Shown piece after piece: positions 18,792 to 31,294 of a DNA stretch of 64,000 nucleotides. A program made the translations under genes and the position numbers. This stretch comes from Hibiscus mutabilis. Its lineage: Eukaryota > Streptophyta > Magnoliopsida > Malvales > Malvaceae. Positions within the stretch are counted from its first letter, which is position 1; each line of letters opens with the position of its first letter. Where the stretch lies: positions 25,335,786 through 25,399,785 of the forward strand of contig CM033724.1 in assembly GCA_019671005.1 (NCBI GenBank). The letters are read 5' to 3'. The notes under the pieces are model-generated. The model ran no database searches. It was not told the origin of the DNA and saw nothing but the letters and a program-made list of their open reading frames with translations.

Positions 18792-21700
18792 TGTAACACC
18801 CCATTTCTGTATCCATTGCTAAATATAGGTTAGAGATGTCACTAGGCATTTACAATTGACCATATACATGGAATCAATTATAAACTTGTTTCTTTTATCA
18901 CATAAATATAACCTTTTAAAACTAGTCATTTAGCTAATCGCGTAAAACTTAAAAACTTAATTTTTCTAAGATCAATTCAAACCTAAATTTAAGCAGCAAC
19001 TAGGCAGTTTACTTAGTAGCTATTTAAATAATATTAAAAATTGCCTAATTTAAAAATCATTTAGATAGTAAATAAAATACGATTAATCTAATTCGTTTCT
19101 AAATATTTATACATTAGAGCAGCCAAAAACATTTATATTATACATGCCAACTAGAAATATCAAAAGACAACATTAAATATGTCATACTTATCACTAATGC
19201 TCAATCCTCAAAATGTGATGAAGTCTACAGCTGCTTCTTACTCCTTACTTTCCTTCTTACCTACACGTGAAACAATCACACGCTAAGTATATACTTAGTG
19301 AGGCAATGTAACAATATTTAAAACATTCCATAGTAAAATAATGATAAGAACAATTAGACTGCAAAATTATAAATATCAAAAAAGATTTGAAAATCATAAA
19401 ACTAACTTGTCAAAACCATTCCCTTTTTCGTAAGCTGTAACAATCTCAATATTCATATATAATACAATACAGGTTATATCAATTTGATCCATTACACTTC
19501 ACTTTCCATATCAATATAGCCCAATGTAATATGGATGAGAATACATGGTATACGAGTCAATGATGAGTATGCACATGTGCCCGTCAACAACTATTTAGTT
19601 GTGCCATTAATAAAACAATGTATCAATGTATCGATGTATTGATATCAATGTATCAATAACAATGTATCCATTTCAGTGTAACACTATAAACACTACAATA
19701 ACTTAACGGCATAAAAATAATAATAGGTCATTGTTGTAGAACACAACTCACTATATCACTGTCGTAACTTAACAGCAGTATTAACCAATTGGTCATAGCC
19801 GTAGAATACAACTCATTGTCTCTTTACTGTACTTGACAGTAATATCATATTAATATACTCCACCTCTTTGGCATGCCAATATACCAAGACTCTCAATAAT
19901 TATACAATGGGCTTTCAATTAATTTACTACTATGAACATTTCATTCATTTTCGATAATATCAATAGATCAAGATAATCACTTCAATATGTAAAAATATGC
20001 ATTGGGCAGTTCATACCCGAAAATCATTCATAAAGCATTTCAAAATCGTTAAATAAAATTCAAATCCTTTTCTTTCAATAATTGAGAATAACTTATCACC
20101 AGTCTTTCTCATTTCATAAATAGAGTAAGTAGAATGCACTCACCTTTGCCTCACTAGTAACTTAGCAAGCTGTACAATCACCTTCGACCTTATTCTTGAA
20201 CTTTTTCCTTATCAACTGCTTTATTCAAATCACAAGTCTGATCACGATTACGATCTACTCAACATTACAACAACACATACCATTCAAAATACATTAATTC
20301 TTACTATCATTAATACACATTAGGAAGAATATTTCTAATAATTCTTCAACATTCCCAAAATATTCATTCCAGTCCTAAAGACTCTTTTTAAGCTTCCAAC
20401 CATTATTTCCAACTCTAAACCTCACATTCTTCATTCTTTACACTTGAGGACCCAAACTTTAAAAATTTACATTTAATCCTTAAATTTACCGAAATCACAA
20501 TTTGGTCGCCAAATTCTATCTAAACTTTATAGTCAACCTTTTAATCACTAAACTTGATTTTCCATCACAATACACTTCAACAACAAGTTTAACAACTAAG
20601 TCCTTAAACTTTCCAAAATTTACAACTTAGTCTTTATTACTTCACAACCTTCCATATTAGTCCAAATGACCTTCCAAAGCTTACAAAATCATCCTTACAT
20701 CATTTCCAAGCTTAGGAAAAATTTTCATAATTTCCCCCCAAATTTCTTCACTGAGCCGAATACAAATGGTCACTTTGACCTAACTTTCCAACTTGATTCA
20801 AGCATAAATTCAACCTCCTAACATCATATTCAAGCTTCTAACATCATTTCTAATTCAAATAAAAATTTTGCAAGAGTTTCCCCTATTTTTTTCAAATTTT
20901 CCAATTTCAACCAACATCATAATTCATGGAATTTTCACTATTTGCAAGCTTAGAACAACCTAACAACATCATACTAGATCAAAAGAATCCATAAAACATG
21001 AAAATCCAACTTGTTCTTCATAAACCCTAATTCCCAAACTCAACATATAGACATGGAAAGTACTCAAAAATTATACCAAATCATAGAGAATTTGATGGAG
21101 ATAAATTTTCTATTTCATGTCTTGAACCAAAAATCAACTAGATCAAGATAAAAATTGAATCAAAGATTTCCTCACCTTTGCTATGTTGAATTCGTCCAAG
21201 GGAGAAAGAAGAGAGAATTCTCTAGCTTTTTCTATCATTAATTTACATTACAAATGGCATTTTAATCCTTTAATATCCAATTTAAAAATCTCCATCAATA
21301 GTAAAATTACCATTTTACCCCTCCATTATGACCAATTAGGTGTTGACACCTAACCTTATCACTTTTCCATAATCGTCTTTAATTAAAAAGTAAGGGTAAA
21401 ATGACAAAAATGCCATTAATGAACCTTGGTATTTTCAAAAATGCCATTAACCCCTATTTACTCAAATACTATATAGAATCAAATCCAAATCAAATCAAAA
21501 CGATCCCAAAACTTAACACCATCTTATTTTAGTCTATCTAAGACTCCCATAAAATTTTCATAATTTTCTGAGTTTGAATGATCATCCGAATTAATTTTTG
21601 AAACTTATCCCCTTTATAGCTTTTAACACAATTCCCGTACCAAAAATCTGATTCCCACACCGGGATAAACTATTCATTTTTGCCATAAAAATAATTATTG

Positions 21701-21848
21701 GGAAAACTACCATGTTGGTCTTTAAACTTTTCCCAACTTTTCACTTTTACCACCAAGCTTTGAATTTTTACGTTTTAGTCACTGAACTAAAACCACCAAC
21801 TTTTAAATCTTTGCAATTTAGTCAATAACCAAAAATTGGGGTATTGCA
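18792..21848 (-). repeat. solo LTR, 3.06 kb, inserted in E2 gag
   Basis: Bounded by TGTAACACCCCATTT on the left and AATTGGGGTATTGCA on the right, i.e. TG/CA ends with the short terminal inverted sequence of this LTR superfamily. Flanked by TAAGA (18,787-18,791) and TGAGA (21,849-21,853), a 4-of-5 target duplication. Outside it, E2 gag/leader resumes on both sides. No PBS, PPT or coding sequence lies inside, which fits LTR-LTR recombination. It has its own variant of the hairpin series: TTACTGT (19,824-19,830) and ACAGTAA (19,836-19,842), loop ACTTG. The orientation is inferred from end similarity and is less certain. Confidence 0.8.
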
Positions 21849-22147
21849 TGAGATATTAGCGGGATTCTCTTCCCAACATTTTTTTGCCCAACACCAACAT
21901 TACCAGCCATAAAACGTGTCTCACGTCGAGCCATGCTAACAAAAGCATCAAACACATTAAAGTCAGGCCAACAATAGGCAAAGGATCCAAGACCATCTTA
22001 TAGAACATTTTAAAACCTCGGTAATAAGCAATGTGTTCCCAATCATGCCCCCAAGATGATGTAAATCAAGCACCAAACATATCCACAACCACCGTGCATA
22101 ACAACCAGTGTCACACAATCAATCAAAAACATCCCAACCTTTCGCAA
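21849..22147 (-). other. E2 gag start and untranslated leader
   Basis: The left part matches the first codons of Gag seen in E4 and E6 (MA-CET-type start near 21,940). The rest is the non-coding leader shared with E4 (phrases AGGATCCAAGACCATCTTAT and TAATAAGCAATGTGTTCCCA). Confidence 0.6.
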
Positions 22148-22163
22148 CATGGCTCTGATACCA
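22148..22163 (-). promoter_or_regulatory. E2 primer-binding site, initiator tRNA-Met type
   Basis: Minus strand TGGTATCAGAGCCATG matches the complement of the initiator tRNA-Met 3' end, five bases from the 5' LTR. Confidence 0.85.
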
Positions 22164-22584
22164 ACAAATATAACCCCCTTGACCCGGCCTAGACGCATGA
22201 CCGAACTAAGTGAGCTACATTAAGTTTGCCGAAGCAAATCGGAGAAAGGTTACAAAAAGTCGATCCATTTTTTTCTTTTATCTTGTCTAGATATGAATTA
22301 TTAAACCTACATGTTCATGCTTGCAGCAGTTGAAATTTCAAAGAAAACCAAGTACGGGAGGATTACCAATTGCATACAACACTTTATAGGGACTAAATTG
22401 CAAAACTGATAATTTTAAGGACAAAAACTAAAATTAAAGTTACCAATCATTAGTCAGGTTTCATGCTATCATGCCAAAAATCATATTAAAACGATCATCC
22501 AAGCCCACTCAATTACATTTACAAATTAGGGACCAAAAATAAGAAAGCAAAACCTGGATTCCATGACATTAACTTCCACAACCG

Positions 22585-22885
22585 CCACCCGTACCGATAC
22601 AGTCACAGCCGTGCCGATACGGTGTAGCTACACGTATCAGTACCTAATATGCCATATCGGTACGCTACATCAGCGTACAAGATTATCAGGCCGTACCGGT
22701 ATGCTCTTTTGGTGTTCTGGTACACAGGTTTTCCTTCAAAAAGCAATTTTCCAGTAAAGAGTTCCCGTACCGGTACACCAAGCTTAATTTGCTTGCCCAT
22801 ACCGGTACTCACATGCCCGTACTGATACTATATGCCTTGTATTGCCTATCCGTACCGATACGGTCCCCTGCGTATCGGTACGCAT
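22585..22885 (-). repeat. CGTACCGATACG-type dyad island in E2 LTR
   Basis: A series of about ten dyads. The terminal pair is a perfect 12-bp hairpin: CGTACCGATACG (22,851-22,862) and CGTATCGGTACG (22,871-22,882), loop GTCCCCTG. Confidence 0.85.
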
Positions 22886-23544
22886 AGGCCTATAATGTCA
22901 TTTTTAGTTGATTTCACATACAAAACTAGATGCATTTAGATCCTATCAACTTGCATACATACATATAAACATCCAACAATACAATTACCACCACATGTAC
23001 CAAGATTTAGCTACCATACAAGCTAAAACCACCAAAAGGGTTAATCTAGAGGCATGCTCCCTAGAACACTCCACCAATCATACCAAAATGGCCAAACAAG
23101 CATTTCCTAGCACAACCACCAAACCAACACCATATTCATATCACATTCAACATGTCAATATCATCAAAGCATGCCAACCAAGCAAAACCATCTATATGCA
23201 TACCTAGGAAACCATAAAACATCAATCATAGGTACGATGCACAAAAGGCATCACAACATCAATCAAACTCCAAAATCACAGCATTACACATGCTTAAAAC
23301 CATCTATATGCATTGCTTGTTTTCAACCAACGATTACAACCTAAGCAATTCCAATGATCTCATTCCAAAACATTCATATCGACCATATGCAAAACAATAT
23401 ATATATCACATGCTTAGATCCCAAAGCATCAATCACAAACCATGCTTAAATTCCAAAGCATTATAAACATAAACCATGCTTAAATCCCAAAGCCTTACAA
23501 ACAAAGTTCAACATTAGAAAATCTCATATATTGGCAATTACAGT

Positions 23545-23790
23545 GACCCCAGATAGTCGACCACTATCCTTGATTAGCTGACCGCTAATCTTCAGTTAAC
23601 CGACGGTTAACTTATACATCGGATACATAGATCTCCCTTAATGACCGGCCGTCATCAAGACTACCCCATGCTGACCACATGAGTTTATAACCTTGCTGAC
23701 CGTAAGCTATACATTAACAAGGGGAACCGACAGCTCAACCCATGTAACAAAACATTATCCGAGTAGCCGATCGCTATACCTCAAGAACTC
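23545..23790 (-). repeat. hairpin series with GACC-type loop in E2 LTR
   Basis: Same order as in E1: GATAGT/ACTATC (loop CGACC), GATTAGC/GCTAATC (loop TGACC), GTTAACCG/CGGTTAAC (loop A), ATGACGG/CCGTCAT as a near-palindrome, CATG/CATG, CTTGC with a decayed partner, TAGC/GCTA. Confidence 0.75.
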
Positions 23791-25507
23791 TAAACCCACG
23801 ATCGATTTTTATCATATTATAGTGCACTTTATCCTATGACATGCCAACTATATCTGAATGTTTTCTTACCTTGTCACATAACCAATATACCATTTACAAA
23901 ACCATTTACTCACTATTTTACAATACATTAAACAAAATCCCACATATGCATATCACATTGCCATAGCAATACCACATTCCCGACCGGAATAAAGACCAAT
24001 GCTCATCAGCATTCAAAACACTTTAAAAACATTGCATAAATACTTTAAAACTACTTTAAAACCATGCATTTATAGTAAGTAATATCAACCATGTTTACGA
24101 CCAAAACATGAATCACGCATGCTCATATCCGAACTGATATTTAAGAGTAAAGGAGGGAAACTTACTTCCAAGTTTAGGTAAGTGCTTCAAACTTATCCTA
24201 AACTTCCAAATCCACTTTCAAACCTTTGAAAGACTTTTAAAACCATTTCCACTCACCGATTTCACTTCGCCTTGCTTACTACCACAAAACGAGCTCCGGG
24301 CAAGCCTAGAACCACCTCAAGATGCTACACCTTGATTCTCCCCTGTTTTGATCAAACAAAACCAGAAAACACATGCAATAAAATGTATCCAACTCTCTGT
24401 TTCAAACCAAAAACCCGTAGCTCTCATGATGCCCACTCAAAACTCATCCCAAAACTTACCAAAATCAACCTCAAACATTACTCAATCATAACCCAGCCAT
24501 AGCAAAACGATTCAAAACTTCAAACCTCATCAATTAACATCTAAACATTCACTCACAACATCCTTTTTCTTCCAGCAATAATTAAACTCCTCAAACAACC
24601 CAAAACTCTTAAATAACAACCTAACATATTAGAGATTCAACAAACTTCGGGATTCCATTAGTAAAAACAACATGTCCACATTATAATACATCCAAAATAT
24701 GATTGAAATCAATCCATAACTCTGAAAAAATAGATCCAAATCGAAAATCACAAGATCCATCAATTAAACCTATTTAAAGCCAAAAATCCATACTTAATTA
24801 ATCAAAACTTATTAGAAAACATATATTGAGAGCCAAGAACTTGGGAAGTTCAGCAAAGAACCCTTCATTAGAGGAGAAGGATGAAACTTACCTCCAATGA
24901 ATGAGTTTCCCCTTAATTGGATGGTTTTCCCTCTTGAAAACAAAGAAATCCAATGAGATTTTTGGAAAAGAACTTGAAAAATCATTTGGTAAATAAAAAG
25001 AGTTAAGGAATTAAGATCATTACCTTAGATCTCTAATGGAAAATGAGTGTTTGGATGAGAGTGTTTCGAGAGAAAATATGATAGAAAAGAAGTTACGCCA
25101 AATCTTGTTTTAAAAGAAAAATAACCACCTTAACTAAATCACTTTTAATTCCCTTAATAAAAACCTTTTTAAAATAATCCAAATTAAGGAAAAACTCAGA
25201 TTAGACCAATTGGTAAAATAGTTCCTTAAAGATTCAAAGTTTTGACTCTTTACAAAATAGTCACCTTTTTAAAAATAGTTTTCAAAAGTTACATTTTGGT
25301 CACTATCCAAAATGTCACCCCTCCAAAGCTTATTTTCTAAAATTGTTTTTACCAATATTTTTAATATAATATAATATGACTTAAACATTTTTCAATATTT
25401 TTATCCTTCAAAAAATATTCGCTCTCGAATCTGACTCGAATCTCTAACCGGTCCACCAGGTCGTCTAACTAGCCTTAAACCGCTAGGCCCAAAATCGGGG
25501 CATTACA

Positions 25508-25712
25508 TAACTTCACCAAATTACTTAAAATATTAATTACGTAATTTAAAACATTTTTATATATTTTATTTTACCCCAAAAATTAGTTTTATATTTTGTT
25601 CCCGAAACTATTTAAATTGCCTAAACCGATTCTCTTGAACCACTAACCCAATCCGGTCAACATCTAGGCCCATTTTTGGGGTATTACAACTCTCCATTTT
25701 CAGGGCATTACA
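25508..25712 (-). repeat. E3 3' LTR remnant (B subtype) with duplicated LTR edge
   Basis: Shares TAACTTCACCAAATTACTT and CCCGAAACTATTTAAATTGC with the LTR at 57,648-59,822 and the reverse complement of the start of the LTR at 61,420. Only the first 181 bases (in element sense) remain; the rest is cut by the E2 insertion. The LTR/PPT edge (ATTACAACTCTCC) is present twice, ending at 25,688 and at 25,712. Confidence 0.85.
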
Positions 25713-25736
25713 ACTCTCCCCCTCTTAAGAAATTTT
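25713..25736 (-). promoter_or_regulatory. E3 polypurine tract
   Basis: Minus-strand CTTAAGAGGGGGAGAG beside the LTR start. Confidence 0.85.
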
Positions 25737-25739
25737 GTC

Positions 25740-27160
25740 CTCAAAATTTACCTGGCATAAAAAGATGAGGGAACTGCTTCAACATATCCTTTTTGCTCTC
25801 CAGGTAGCTTCCTCTACAATGCGGTGCCGCCACAACACCTTTACCAACTCTACGGTCTTTTTCGGAGTACTTTGCTACTCTAATCTAGAATCCTTATTGT
25901 TTCCTCATCATAGGTTAAATCCAGATTCAACTCAATCTCCTCAATAGGCATAACATGCGAAGGATCCGATCTATACCTCTGAAGCATCGACATATGGAAA
26001 ACATCATGTATCTTTTCCAACTCAGCTGGCAGCCTCAATCTATACGCAACTGAGCTGACACGCTCCAACACCTCATATGGCCCAATAAACCTAGGGCTCA
26101 ACTTGCCCTTTCGCCCAAACCTCATCACCTTTTTCCAAGGTGAAACCTTCAGAAACACGTGATCTTCAACCGCATACTCAATTTCTCTTTGTTTCAAAAT
26201 AGCATAGGACTTTTGCCTATCCAAAACTGCCTTCAAAGATCACTAATAAGCTTTACTTTCTCATTAGCATCCTTCACCATGTCCAGCAAAGAAACATATT
26301 TCTCTCCTGCCTACGCGCAACAAAGTGGCGTACGACATCTTCTAACATACAAAGCCTCGTATGGAGCCATCTGGATACTAGCTTGAAACTGTTATTATAA
26401 GGAAACTCCACCAATGGCAACTGCTTCTCCCACGACCCTTAAAAATCTATGATACAACACTGCAACATATCTTCCAACACTTGGATAACACGTTTCGACT
26501 GACTATCTATTTGCGGATGATACGAGGTATTGAAATTCAATCGTGTACCCAAAGCCTTATGTAAACATTCCTAGCATCTCACAGTGAAACATAGATCTCT
26601 ATCCAACACAATGGACTTTGGCACTCCATGCAACTTCACAATTTGGTAATATATAACTCTGCCAACTAATCCAGAGTATACATCGTTTGCACAACTAGAA
26701 AATATGCACACTTCGTAAACCTAATCACAATCACCCAAACAGAATTCTTCTTTGATGGCGTCAAAGGCAAACCGAACACAAAATCCATGGTGACCCTCTC
26801 CTACTTCCACTCGGGAACCCTCAATGGTTGCAACAACCCCTATGGAAACTGATGTTCTACCTTAACACGTTGGTAAACCATGCAACGAGCCACAAATTCT
26901 GTAATATCCTTTTTCAAGCTAACCCAAAAATATTCTTTCCTCAAATCCTAAAACATCTTCCTACTCCCCAATTGCATCGCAAAAGGACTCGAATGTACCT
27001 CAATCAAGATAGTGTGCCTCAACTCTTTATCTATCGGCACCACCACTCAATTTTTGAAACACAAAACCCCATCCTCATTAAAACCAAAATTTGTTTGATT
27101 CTCATCCAAGATATCCTTAATATGTGGCATCAATGTATCATCATATGGTTGCTTCTCTTT
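25740..27160 (-). pseudogene. E3 integrase with chromodomain remnant
   Basis: The segment at 25,880-26,236 carries RQKSYAILKQREIEYAVEDH, GPYEVLERVSSVAYR and HDVFHMSMLQRYRSDPSHVM. A chromodomain (VELVKVLWRHR...EEATW) follows in other frames down to 25,740. Core and zinc parts extend to about 27,160 but are broken by many indels. Plus-strand open frames here are antisense shadows. Confidence 0.8.
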
Positions 27161-27640
27161 AATAATCTACAACATCGAAAGCTTTATTTGCAACTCTGCT
27201 AACAACCCACCATCTCGTGACATACTCAGCCATGCAAACATCACCCTCAACTCTACAGTGACCTTTCTACTTAAAGCATCTGCTACCATATTAGCTTTTC
27301 TCGGATGGTACCAAATTGTCAGATCGTAATCTTTAAGCAACTCTAGCCACCTTCGCTGCCTAAGATTTAACTCTTTCTGCAACATCAAGTATTTCAAACT
27401 TTTATTGTTAGTGTATACGATACACTTCTCACCATAGATATAGTGTCGCCAAATCTTCAAGACAAACAACACCGCAGCCAACTCTAGACCATGTGTAGGG
27501 TAATTGCGCTTGTGTTCCTTCAACTGCCTAGATGCATAAGCTACAACCCTTCCTTTCTACATCAACATCAAGGCTTCCTTCATCTTGTAAAAAGCTTGCT
27601 GCCTAACTTTCGTCCACTCGAAACTCACATCTTTCTACAA
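27161..27640 (-). pseudogene. E3 RNase H remnant
   Basis: 27,167-27,523 encodes YPTHGLELAAVLFVLKIWRH, IVYTNNKSLKYLMLQKELN and RKANMVADALSRKV: the second half of the Ty3/Gypsy RNase H with its Glu and Asp positions, in one open frame of 118 residues. The first half (SDAS-type) is decayed. Confidence 0.85.
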
Positions 27641-28353
27641 CAACTTCGTCAATGGAGCAGCAATCCTCAAAAACCCATCCTCAAACTGTCGATAATATCC
27701 TGTCAGCCCTAAAAAACTACGGACCTCCGATACGAACTTCAGTGTCTTCCAATTAACAATGGCCTTGATTTTCTGCGGATCCACACAAATACCCTCGAAC
27801 GAAACAACATGATCCAAGAAAACCACCTGCTTGATCCAGAATTCACATTTACTTAACTTAGCATAAAGCTAGTTGTCTAATAGAACTTGCAACACAATTC
27901 AGAGATGTCGATCATGATCTTCCTCGGTACGAGAGTACACAAGAATGTCATCGATGAATACTACCACAAATTGGTCCAAGAATTCATGGAACGCCCTATT
28001 CATCATATCCAAGAACACTGTCGGTACATTTGTCAAAAAAATGGCATTACTAGGAACTCGTAATGCCTATAATGTGTGCAAAAACCTATCTTCGGCAGAT
28101 CCTTATCCTTCATCTTCAACTGGTAATACCCTGACCGCAAATCAATCTTAAAAAACACTGTAGCTCCCCAAAATTGATCAAACAAATCATCAATCCTCGG
28201 TAAAGGATACTTGTTCTTAATTGTCAACTTGTTCAGTTGCCGATAATCAATGCACATTCTCATCCTGCCATCTTTCTTCTTCACAAACAATGCCGGTGCA
28301 CCCCATGGTGACACACTTGGCCAAATGAACCCACAATCAAGCAACTCCTGCAA
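27641..28353 (-). pseudogene. E3 reverse transcriptase remnant
   Basis: 28,033-28,353 has LDCGFIWPSVSPWGAPALFV, MRMCIDYRQLNKLTIKNKYP and VFFKIDLRSGYYQLKMKD. 27,635-27,826 has FLDHVVSFEGICVDPQKI and VRSFLGLTGYYRQF. Between them the catalytic DD box region is out of frame (plus-strand text near 27,950 still shows FIDDIL-like coding in reverse). Confidence 0.85.
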
Positions 28354-28865
28354 CTACACCTTCAACTACTTTAACTCTTTCAATGCCATATAGTACAGAG
28401 CAATCAATATCAGAACCGTATTCACATAATTCTTTATGCAAAACTCCACTCTCTATCCGACAGCAAACCAGGCAACTCTTCTGGAAACACTCTTAGAAAG
28501 TCGCAAATTGTGCAAATATCCTAGGCATACACTCCTTTCATATTCAGGTTCATTACATAGGCTAGGTATGCTTGACCCCCAAATTCTAACAACCTTCGCG
28601 CCTCCAATGCTGAAACCATGTTTCACATGAACTTGACATTCTCTCCCACAACCATAACTTTATTATCTTCGGCAAGTTTCAACGAAACTCGCTTAGCCTC
28701 AAAATCTACCACAGCCTTGTGTTGAGACAACCATTCCATGCCCAGAATCACATCAAAATCGTGAAACGGTAACTCCATCAGGTTTGCTTCAAACACATGC
28801 CCTTGAACCATCAAGGGACAACACCTATACAACTTCCTAGCTACAAAAGTCTCACCAAAGGATGT
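28354..28865 (-). pseudogene. E3 protease, C-terminal part, cut by E4
   Basis: 28,623-28,832 reads YRCCPLMVQGHVFEANLMEL, then FDVILGMEWLSQHKAVVDFE and VVVGENVKFM, the conserved second half of this family's protease. The first codons at the cut are SFGETFVARKL, directly at the E4 LTR. The missing first half matches what is found at 56,109-56,340 (E7). Confidence 0.85.
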
Positions 28866-30269
28866 TGTAATGCCCCAGTTTTGGGCCTAGTTAGGTGATC
28901 TAGTGGATCAGGTTAGAGATTCGAGTCGGATTCAGGAGTAAATATTTTTTTGAAAGATAAAAATATGGAAAAATTTTAAAAATCATATTTTAATATATTA
29001 AAAATGTAGTTATTTTTCCAAATCACAATTTGACGTAACTTTCTTCCTCTCATATTTTCTCTCAAAATACTCCCAGCCAAACACTTTTTTTCTTATTAGA
29101 GATTCAAGGTAGTGATTTTGTTTCTTAATTCTTTGATTTGCTAAATGATTCTTTAACTTGTTTTTCAAACATCTTATTGAATCTCATTTTTTAAAAGGAA
29201 AACATCCAATTAAGGGGAAACTCACTCATTGGAGGTAAGTTTCATTCTTCTCCTCTAATGAAAGGTTCTTTACTGAAATTCCCAAGTTCTTGACTCTTTA
29301 TATATTTTTTCTAATGGGTTTTAATTAATTAATTAGTTATGGAATTTTGCTTAATTGTGGTTTAATTGATGGAATCTTGTGATTTTCAAATTGGATCCAT
29401 TTATTCTGTTTTGAGGATTGATTTCAATATTATTTTGGATGTATTATAATATGGATAAGTTGTTTTTAACACTGGAATCCCAAAATTTGGTTGAATCTCT
29501 AATTGTTTAGGTTGTTAGTTAATAGTTTTTGGTTGATTTTGGAGTGTAATCTTTGCTGGAAATAAAAGGATGTTGTAAAAGGGATTTTAGATTGAGAAGT
29601 GTTTGAGGATGATTTTGGTAAGTTTTGGATGAGTTTTGACTGGGCATCTTGAAAGGTGCGGGATTTTGGTTTGAAACTGACAGTTGGATGCATTTTAATG
29701 CATGTTTCCTTTGGTTTTGTGTGGCCAAAATAGGGGATAATCAAGGCATAGCATCTTGAGGTGGTTTGAGGCTTGTCAAGAGCTTGTTTCGCGTTAGCAA
29801 GCAAGGCGAAGTGAAATCGGTGAGTGGAAACTATTTTAAGAGTCTTTCAAAGGTTTGAAAGTGGTTTGGAAGTTTAGGTTAAGTTTGAAACACTTACCTA
29901 AGCTTGGAAGTATGTTTTCCTCCTTTGCTCTTTAATATTGGTTCAGATACGAGCATGTGTGATTCCTACTTTGGTCGTAAACATGGTTTGATTTACCTAC
30001 TGTAAATGCATGATTTTAAAGTACATATGCAATGGCTTAAAAGTATATTAAATTCTAGTAAGCGTTGGTTTTATTCCAGTCGGGAATGTGGTATTGTTAT
30101 GGCAATATGGATTGCATATGTGGGGATTTTGTGTAATGCATTGTAAAATAGTGAGTAAGTGGTTTTTTAATGATAAATTGGCTATATGACAAGGTGAGAA
30201 AACATTCAGATATAGTTGGCATGCAATAGGATAAAGTGCACTATAATATGCTTAAAAATTGATCGTGGT

Positions 30270-30520
30270 TAACGGTCCTTGAGGTATAGCGGCCAGCTAC
30301 TCAGACTATGTTGTTATCAATTAGGTTGAACGGTCAGTTCCCCTTGTTGATGTAATGCTTGCGGTCGGCAAGGTTGTTAACTCATGCTATCAGCATGGTG
30401 TAGTCTTGATGATGGTCGGTCATTAAGGAAGATCTGTGTATCCGATGTGTAAAGTTAACGGTAGGTTAACTAAAGATTAGCGGTCGGCTAATCAGGGATA
30501 GTGGTCGGCTATCCAGGGTC
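30270..30520 (+). repeat. hairpin series with GGTCGG-type loop in E4 LTR
   Basis: The E1/E2 series in the plus orientation: CTTGC/GCAAG around GGTCG, ATGATGG-TCGGTCAT, GTTAAC/GTTAAC around GGTAG, GATTAGC/GCTAATC around GGTCG, GATAG/CTATC around TGGTCGG. CTATCAGCATGG-type pairs are weaker. TGTATCCGATGTG lies inside the series. Confidence 0.75.
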
Positions 30521-31294
30521 ACTATAATTGCCAATATATGAAAGTTCTTATGTTGAATATATTTTTAATGCTTTGGGATTTAAGCATGGTATATGATTTA
30601 ATGCTTTGGGATTTAAGCATAGCAAATTGTTTTAATGCTTTAGTTGTAAGCATGGGTTGAAAGCAAGTGTTTGACTTTCAAGGTTTTAATTGCATCCTCA
30701 CTAAGCAAGTGTGCTTATGCTCTTTTTTCCCTAATGATGCAGAGCATTAAGGCTTGGTGGCAGCAAAGGCAAGGTCTAAGTGATCCAAGGATAAGACTAT
30801 TTGAGTATGAACTCAATTTTAGTTTCCGGTTAATAAGGCAATGTATTCGGCTTGGATTTTGGGATATGTAATTCTATTTTCCCTAGTTTTGAGCATGTGT
30901 AAAGCTGTGATTTTGGAGTTTGATTGATGTTGTTATACATGTTGTGCATTGTTATCTATGGTTGATAATATGTGGTTATCTACGTATGTATCTAGATAGT
31001 TTTGCTTGGTTGGCTTGCTATGATGAGCTTAACATGTTGAATATGGTATTAATGTGATGCTAGTATGATGCTTGTGCTGGTAAATGGTTATTTGAGCATT
31101 TTGGTATGCTTGGTGGAGTGTTAGGGGGTATGCCTATAGACTAATCCATATGGTAGCATAAGCTTGTATTGTAGCTAAACCATTGAGCAAGTGTTGATAT
31201 ATGTTTTTTTGAATGTTTATATTCATGTATGCAAGTTGCTAGAATCTAAATGCATCTAGAATTGAGTGAAAAACCATAAGAAAATGACATTATC

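Larger units (their letters stand above)
22169..25507 (-). repeat. E2 5' LTR (3.3 kb)
   Basis: Plus strand begins TATAACCCCCTTGACCCGGC (normal TG end mutated to TA) and ends CGGGGCATTACA. It is the longest copy of this LTR subtype in the window and keeps the 24,450-25,260 block that E1 lost. Its right end sits inside another LTR (E3), so E2 inserted there. Confidence 0.9.

Noticed and set aside
6226..25507. E1 3' LTR and E2 5' LTR as the ends of one intact element
   Set aside because: Flanking 5-mers differ, the integrase is present twice in overlapping form, and a foreign LTR scrap lies between the two halves.
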